A DNA stretch of 64,000 bases from Collinsella sp. (lineage in GTDB: Bacteria > Actinomycetota > Coriobacteriia > Coriobacteriales > Coriobacteriaceae): NCBI GenBank assembly GCA_031296755.1, contig JAUMMZ010000003.1, positions 1-64,000 on the forward strand, read 5' to 3'. Made by a program: the position numbers and the translations under genes. Position 1 is the stretch's first letter, and every line of letters starts with the position of its first letter. The notes under the pieces are model-generated. The model was given only the letters and a program-made list of their open reading frames with translations, was not told the DNA's origin and searched no databases. Positions 58,702 through 64,000 of this stretch are shown piece by piece.

Positions 58702-58915
58702 GCAAAGGTGCCCCCGCCTGCGCCGTGCAAAATTGAGAGTATTCAGCAAGGTAAAGGCTTTTACCAGCTAGATAAAGCACGGAACAGCCCCCGTTTTGGC
58801 TCTGACGACGCTAAAACGGGGGCTGTTTTTGCTTTTTCGCCTCTGAGGGGCATCCGGAACGGCGGAATTTGCAGAATACTCGCGATTTTGCACGTCGCTA
58901 CCGGGGGGACCCTTG
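58702..58915. repeat. Imperfect long inverted repeat with inner terminator
   Basis: Arms of about 48 bases (58702-58750 and 58868-58915) pair imperfectly, best in GTGCAAAAT/ATTTTGCAC and GAGTATTC/GAATACTC. Inside, AACAGCCCCCGTTTT (58783-58797) pairs with AAAACGGGGGCTGTT and a T-run follows, a strong terminator between convergent transaldolase and tex genes. Confidence 0.7.
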
Positions 58916-58925
58916 CTTTGGCGGT

Positions 58926-61073
<2,148 letters not shown>

Positions 61074-61157
61074 GGGACTCCTTGCGTTTAAGGTGCGTTT
61101 GCAGCACAGGGCTACCAAGGATACCACCCGTCCCAAAAGACTGTTTTGGGCCCGCGT

Positions 61158-61314
61158 CACGAAAACGGCCTATCTACTACGTTTAACCCATATGGGTCGA
61201 CCATTCCCCGGTTTTCAGAGAATACGCAAGCCGTCTACCTGCGGTTTTTATTTCGCGAAATTCGGCATGGTTGAGGGCGATCGGTTAAACGTAGTAGATA
61301 GGCCCATTTCGTGG
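61158..61314. repeat. Long inverted repeat upstream of tex
   Basis: GCCTATCTACTACGTTTAAC (61168-61187) and its complement (61284-61303) are exact, extended one base each way and by outer CACGAAA/TTTCGTG. The 94-base interior has no gene. The rest of the gap (61315-61483) shows nothing clear apart from the short palindromic GCCCCGCGGGCAGG/GCTCGCGGGGC near 61380-61410, probably the terminator of the oxidoreductase gene. Confidence 0.85.
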
Positions 61315-61483
61315 CGAACGAATCAAGCCGAGGTGCAAAATGGCCCCCGCTCCAGAAAAATCATTGGCAACGTAGCAAAAAGCCCCGCGGGCAGGAGGCT
61401 GCTCGCGGGGCAAAGAAGAGGGGCTTGTTGATGGCGGGCCAAGGCGCTCGGCGGGGAGTTTGCCGCGGCTCGCTCTTAAGGCG

Positions 61484-62524
61484 TTACAGCTCGACGAGCT
61501 GGCCGGTCTCGGCGGCCTCCTTGATAGCGTTAAGCAGCGTGAGCGTCTTGACGTTGTCGGCGGGGGTCACGACGGGCTCGACCTCGCGGCGAACAACCTT
61601 TACAAAGTGCTTGAGCTGCATCTTGTGCGGCAGTGCCGGGTCGACAGCCGGAATCTCCATCTGCAGCGGCTTGTGCCAGTTAGAGGCGCCGTCGTAGGAG
61701 AACTGGTGCAGGCGGGGCAGCGACAGGGCGCCCAGGGTTCCGCCGATAAAGTAGGCGTCGGCGTCGAAGGGGCGGTACTGCGGATCCTCGCGAGCGGTTG
61801 CCTCCCAGTTCCAGGGGCTGGCGGTGGCGTCGGAGATGGTCATGCTTGCGAGCGCGCCATCGGCAAAACGGACGTTGACCACGGCGGAGTCCTCGGTCTC
61901 AAAACCGCGGGCGGCGCTGGACTGCATGCCCTGGACGGCAACGGGCTCGCCCAGCAGGTAACGGAGCAGGTCGACGTCGTGCACCAGGTTGACCAGGATC
62001 GGGCCAGCACCCTTCTTGCGGCGCCACTCGACATCGAAGTACTCGTCATTCTTATAGATCATGTAGTGGAAGCTCGACACGGTGAGCTTGCCCAGCTCGC
62101 CGGACTCGATAATCTCCTTGGCCTTGTTGACGAAGGGGTTGTGGCGACGGTGCTGACCCACGAGCACGGGCACGCCGGCGGTCTCGGCCTCGGCGGCGAA
62201 GGCCTGGGCATCCTCAAGATCGTTGGAAATCGGCTTTTCGACCAGCGGCACGATGTTGCGCTTCACAGCCTCGCGGGCAACGCCCAGGTGCAGGTCGTTG
62301 GGGGTGGCGATAATGACGGCCTCGGGCTTGATCTCGTCCATCATCTGGGCGGGATCGGTGAAGAACGGCACGCCGGCGGCCTCGGCCGTGGCGCGGGCGC
62401 CCTCAAAGGCGTCGGCGATGGCGACGAGCTCGGCCTCGGGCTCCTCGGTGACAAAGCGGATGTGGTTGCGGCCCATGGCGCCGGCGCCGATAACGGCAAT
62501 GCGGACGGGGTTGAGCTCAGACAT
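61484..62524 (-). CDS. Gfo/Idh/MocA-family NAD(P)-dependent oxidoreductase
   Basis: 346 residues. The N-terminal Rossmann fold has VIGAGAMGRNH, ATPNDLHLG and VEKPIS with the conserved Lys; the C-terminal domain begins VGQHRRHNPF. NLVHDVDLLRYL supplies the usual catalytic His-Asp. It oxidises or epimerises a sugar or cyclitol. The next gene on this strand, an MFS transporter, lies 68 bp upstream and likely forms one operon with it, the transporter first. Substrate unknown. Confidence 0.92.
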   Translation of the reverse strand: MSELNPVRIAVIGAGAMGRNHIRFVTEEPEAELVAIADAFEGARATAEAAGVPFFTDPAQMMDEIKPEAVIIATPNDLHLGVAREAVKRNIVPLVEKPISNDLEDAQAFAAEAETAGVPVLVGQHRRHNPFVNKAKEIIESGELGKLTVSSFHYMIYKNDEYFDVEWRRKKGAGPILVNLVHDVDLLRYLLGEPVAVQGMQSSAARGFETEDSAVVNVRFADGALASMTISDATASPWNWEATAREDPQYRPFDADAYFIGGTLGALSLPRLHQFSYDGASNWHKPLQMEIPAVDPALPHKMQLKHFVKVVRREVEPVVTPADNVKTLTLLNAIKEAAETGQLVEL

Positions 62525-62552
62525 TTCGACTCCTTAATACTGGTGGCGGTGG

Positions 62553-62584
62553 AATGCGACAAAGGGGCTGTCCCTTTGCCGCAT
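62553..62584. repeat. CTGTCCC-loop hairpin repeat, type G, copy 3
   Basis: AATGCGACAAAGGGG with CCCTTTGCCGCAT. Relative to other copies, GTGAC became GCGAC and GTCAC became GCCGC, keeping most pairs. It lies between the MFS and oxidoreductase genes. Confidence 0.75.
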
Positions 62585-62592
62585 CGGTAGAA

Positions 62593-63849
62593 TTAAGCGG
62601 ATTTCTTCTTGCTGTCGGAGACCATCATGTAGACGGTGAGCACGACGGCGATGGCGGCGATCACAATGGCGCCGTAGAAGGACTGCTGGTAGGCGGCGCT
62701 GCCGGCCTCGGCGTGATACAACACGGCGGTGATGGGCTGGCTGATCCAGGTGGAAGCGGCGTAGCCCAAAAACATGATGCCGTAGTTGACGCCGATGTTG
62801 CTGGTGCCAAAGGCGCCTCCGGTGAGCGGCGGGTAGATGACGAGCAGAGCGCCAAAGCTAAAGCCGAGCAGGGCGAGCGCCACAAAGAACATGCTCTGCG
62901 TAAAGCTCATCGACATGATGACGAGCGCGACGATGGTGACGACAAGGCTGATGAGCAGTGACTTGTAGGCGCCGAGCTTGTCGATAATCTGGCCAAAGGA
63001 CAGACGGCCAACCAGGTTGGCGCAGGTGTTGACGGAGACCACTACGCCGCCGAGGGCGACGGCCGCGGCGCTCGTGGGGTCGGCGAAGAGCTGGACGGCG
63101 GCGATGGAGGCAACCTTGCCCACGAGCAGGGTGCCCGCGGTGGCGGCAAAGGCGAAGGTGACGATGAGGACCCAGAAACGCGGGGTCTTGACCATCTCGC
63201 CCGGGGTGAGGTCGCCGAAGGTGCCGGCATGCGCGCCGCCCTTGGGGGCCTCGAAGCCCTCGGGCAGCCAGCCGGTCTCGGGGGCCTTCAGGAACAGGGC
63301 GGAGGCGGCGATCGTCACAAAGAAGATGACGCCGAGCGTCTTAAGGGCGCCAAAGATGCCCAGGCTCGGGATGAGCAGCGAGGCGAGCACCGGGGACAGC
63401 ACGGCGGGGCCGGCGGTCGAAGCGGCCAGGGTGATGCCGGAGGCGAGGCCCTTCTTGTCGATGAACCACTTTTGGCCGGTGGTGAGTGCCGGGTTGTAGC
63501 CCAGGCCGTTGCCGACGGCGGCGACAAGCGAGAACCACAGGTAGAACTGCCACGGCTCGGTGACGGTGCCGGACATGAACCAGCCCACGCCGTAGCACAC
63601 GGCGGCGGCGATCACGACGTTGCGCGGGCCGATCTTGTCGGAGATGCGGCCGGCGAAGATGCCCGTCACGGCCATGATGGTCTGGAAGACGGGGAAAGCC
63701 CAGGTAAGGGCGCTCGACCACTCGGGGTAGACGGCGAGCAGGTTCTTGCTCACGACGGAATACAGCGCGATGGAGCTGATGAAGAACATGGTGACGCACG
63801 CGGCGGAAAGCACGGCGGCGCGACCCTTGTTGGAGTTGGTGGAAGCCAT
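62593..63849 (-). CDS. MFS transporter, OFA (oxalate/formate antiporter) type
   Basis: 418 residues with twelve membrane segments. The loop GRISDKIGPRNVV after helix 2 is the MFS motif A, and GNGLGYNPALTTGQKWF and KGLASGITLAASTAGPA are typical of the OFA family, which exchanges small carboxylates. Its neighbour is a Gfo/Idh/MocA oxidoreductase, so the cargo may be a sugar acid instead. The start is the ATG at 63849 with AAAGAGTCC upstream. Confidence 0.92.
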   Translation of the reverse strand: MASTNSNKGRAAVLSAACVTMFFISSIALYSVVSKNLLAVYPEWSSALTWAFPVFQTIMAVTGIFAGRISDKIGPRNVVIAAAVCYGVGWFMSGTVTEPWQFYLWFSLVAAVGNGLGYNPALTTGQKWFIDKKGLASGITLAASTAGPAVLSPVLASLLIPSLGIFGALKTLGVIFFVTIAASALFLKAPETGWLPEGFEAPKGGAHAGTFGDLTPGEMVKTPRFWVLIVTFAFAATAGTLLVGKVASIAAVQLFADPTSAAAVALGGVVVSVNTCANLVGRLSFGQIIDKLGAYKSLLISLVVTIVALVIMSMSFTQSMFFVALALLGFSFGALLVIYPPLTGGAFGTSNIGVNYGIMFLGYAASTWISQPITAVLYHAEAGSAAYQQSFYGAIVIAAIAVVLTVYMMVSDSKKKSA

Positions 63850-63915
63850 TGGACTCTTTCTAATCGATACGGGGGAGGGGCGGGCGTGTCCGCGGGGCCT
63901 CCCTGTCAGGTTGGT

Positions 63916-64000
63916 TTACTGGTCAGTCGGCTTTGCGACGCCGGACTCATCGGACCAGAGCTCGACACCCTTGTTCTTAAGGTAGTTGTCGGCATAGGCG
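63916..64000 (-). CDS. C-terminal fragment of a gene running off the window
   Basis: The last 27 residues and stop of a minus-strand gene that begins beyond the window: residues AYADNYLKNKGVELWSDESG, then VAKPTDQ. It lies 66 bp before the MFS gene in the same direction and may be co-transcribed. Too little is visible to name a family. Confidence 0.6.
   Translation of the reverse strand, partial: AYADNYLKNKGVELWSDESGVAKPTDQ

Overview
The window looks like chromosome of a Coriobacteriia gut actinobacterium, most like Collinsella. Grounds: moderately high GC, gene types such as a divergent EF-G2-like GTPase, several PTS genes, LemA, a KUP transporter, an LAxTG-anchored surface protein, and very many intergenic hairpin repeats. 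No phage, plasmid, transposase or CRISPR locus is visible. The species is inferred from recall of the gene types, not from a search.

Layout. 1-1249: end of an amino-acid ABC importer. 1560-3635: EF-G-like GTPase. 3765-4748 (-): secreted nuclease. 4878-12388: a carbohydrate locus with a divergent LacI regulator and a six-gene operon (PTS IIBC, GatZ-like protein, transaldolase, split transketolase, PTS IIA). 12469-16622: a duplicated module (promoter, HAD phosphatase, LacI regulator) whose first copy has a decayed regulator, with larE between the copies and copies of one hairpin repeat at the junctions. 16834-24201: glmS, a GntR regulator, a YeiH-type exporter, an NtrC-like regulator with degenerate ATPase motifs, a nitroreductase and small unknown proteins. 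24316-28608: MarR regulator plus heterodimeric ABC exporter. 28719-33286: cysE, dedA, ilvE, lemA, a TetR-like regulator. 33289-35211: tRNA-Ser and a TadA-glycerate kinase fusion. 35378-35478: SRP RNA. 35827-40221: second heterodimeric ABC exporter and a flavodoxin. 40264-45772: a 1374-residue surface protein between two arrays of 61-62 bp repeats, bounded by two inverted copies of a structured element. 45792-64000: LTA-synthase-like enzyme, nitroreductase, KUP and a KdpDE-like two-component system, RlmKL-like methyltransferase, HAD phosphatase, second transaldolase, Tex, then a Gfo/Idh/MocA oxidoreductase with an OFA-type MFS transporter.

How parts work together. The sugar operon couples PTS uptake to a GatZ-type enzyme and a full non-oxidative pentose-phosphate shunt. 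Each ABC exporter pairs one half with a degenerate Walker B (DD) and one with a canonical one (DE). The MarR promoter carries a 16-bp direct repeat suited to autoregulation. The KUP/KdpDE group suggests potassium homeostasis without KdpFABC in view.

Most unusual are the non-coding repeats: two 61-62 bp-period arrays of alternately inverted motifs, a nested-hairpin element with compensatory changes in both stems, three hairpin families sharing a CTGTCCC loop and often touching stop codons, another family with AGTTGCGGTG arms, perfect 29-33 bp inverted repeats, and a potential pseudoknot in the sugar operon.
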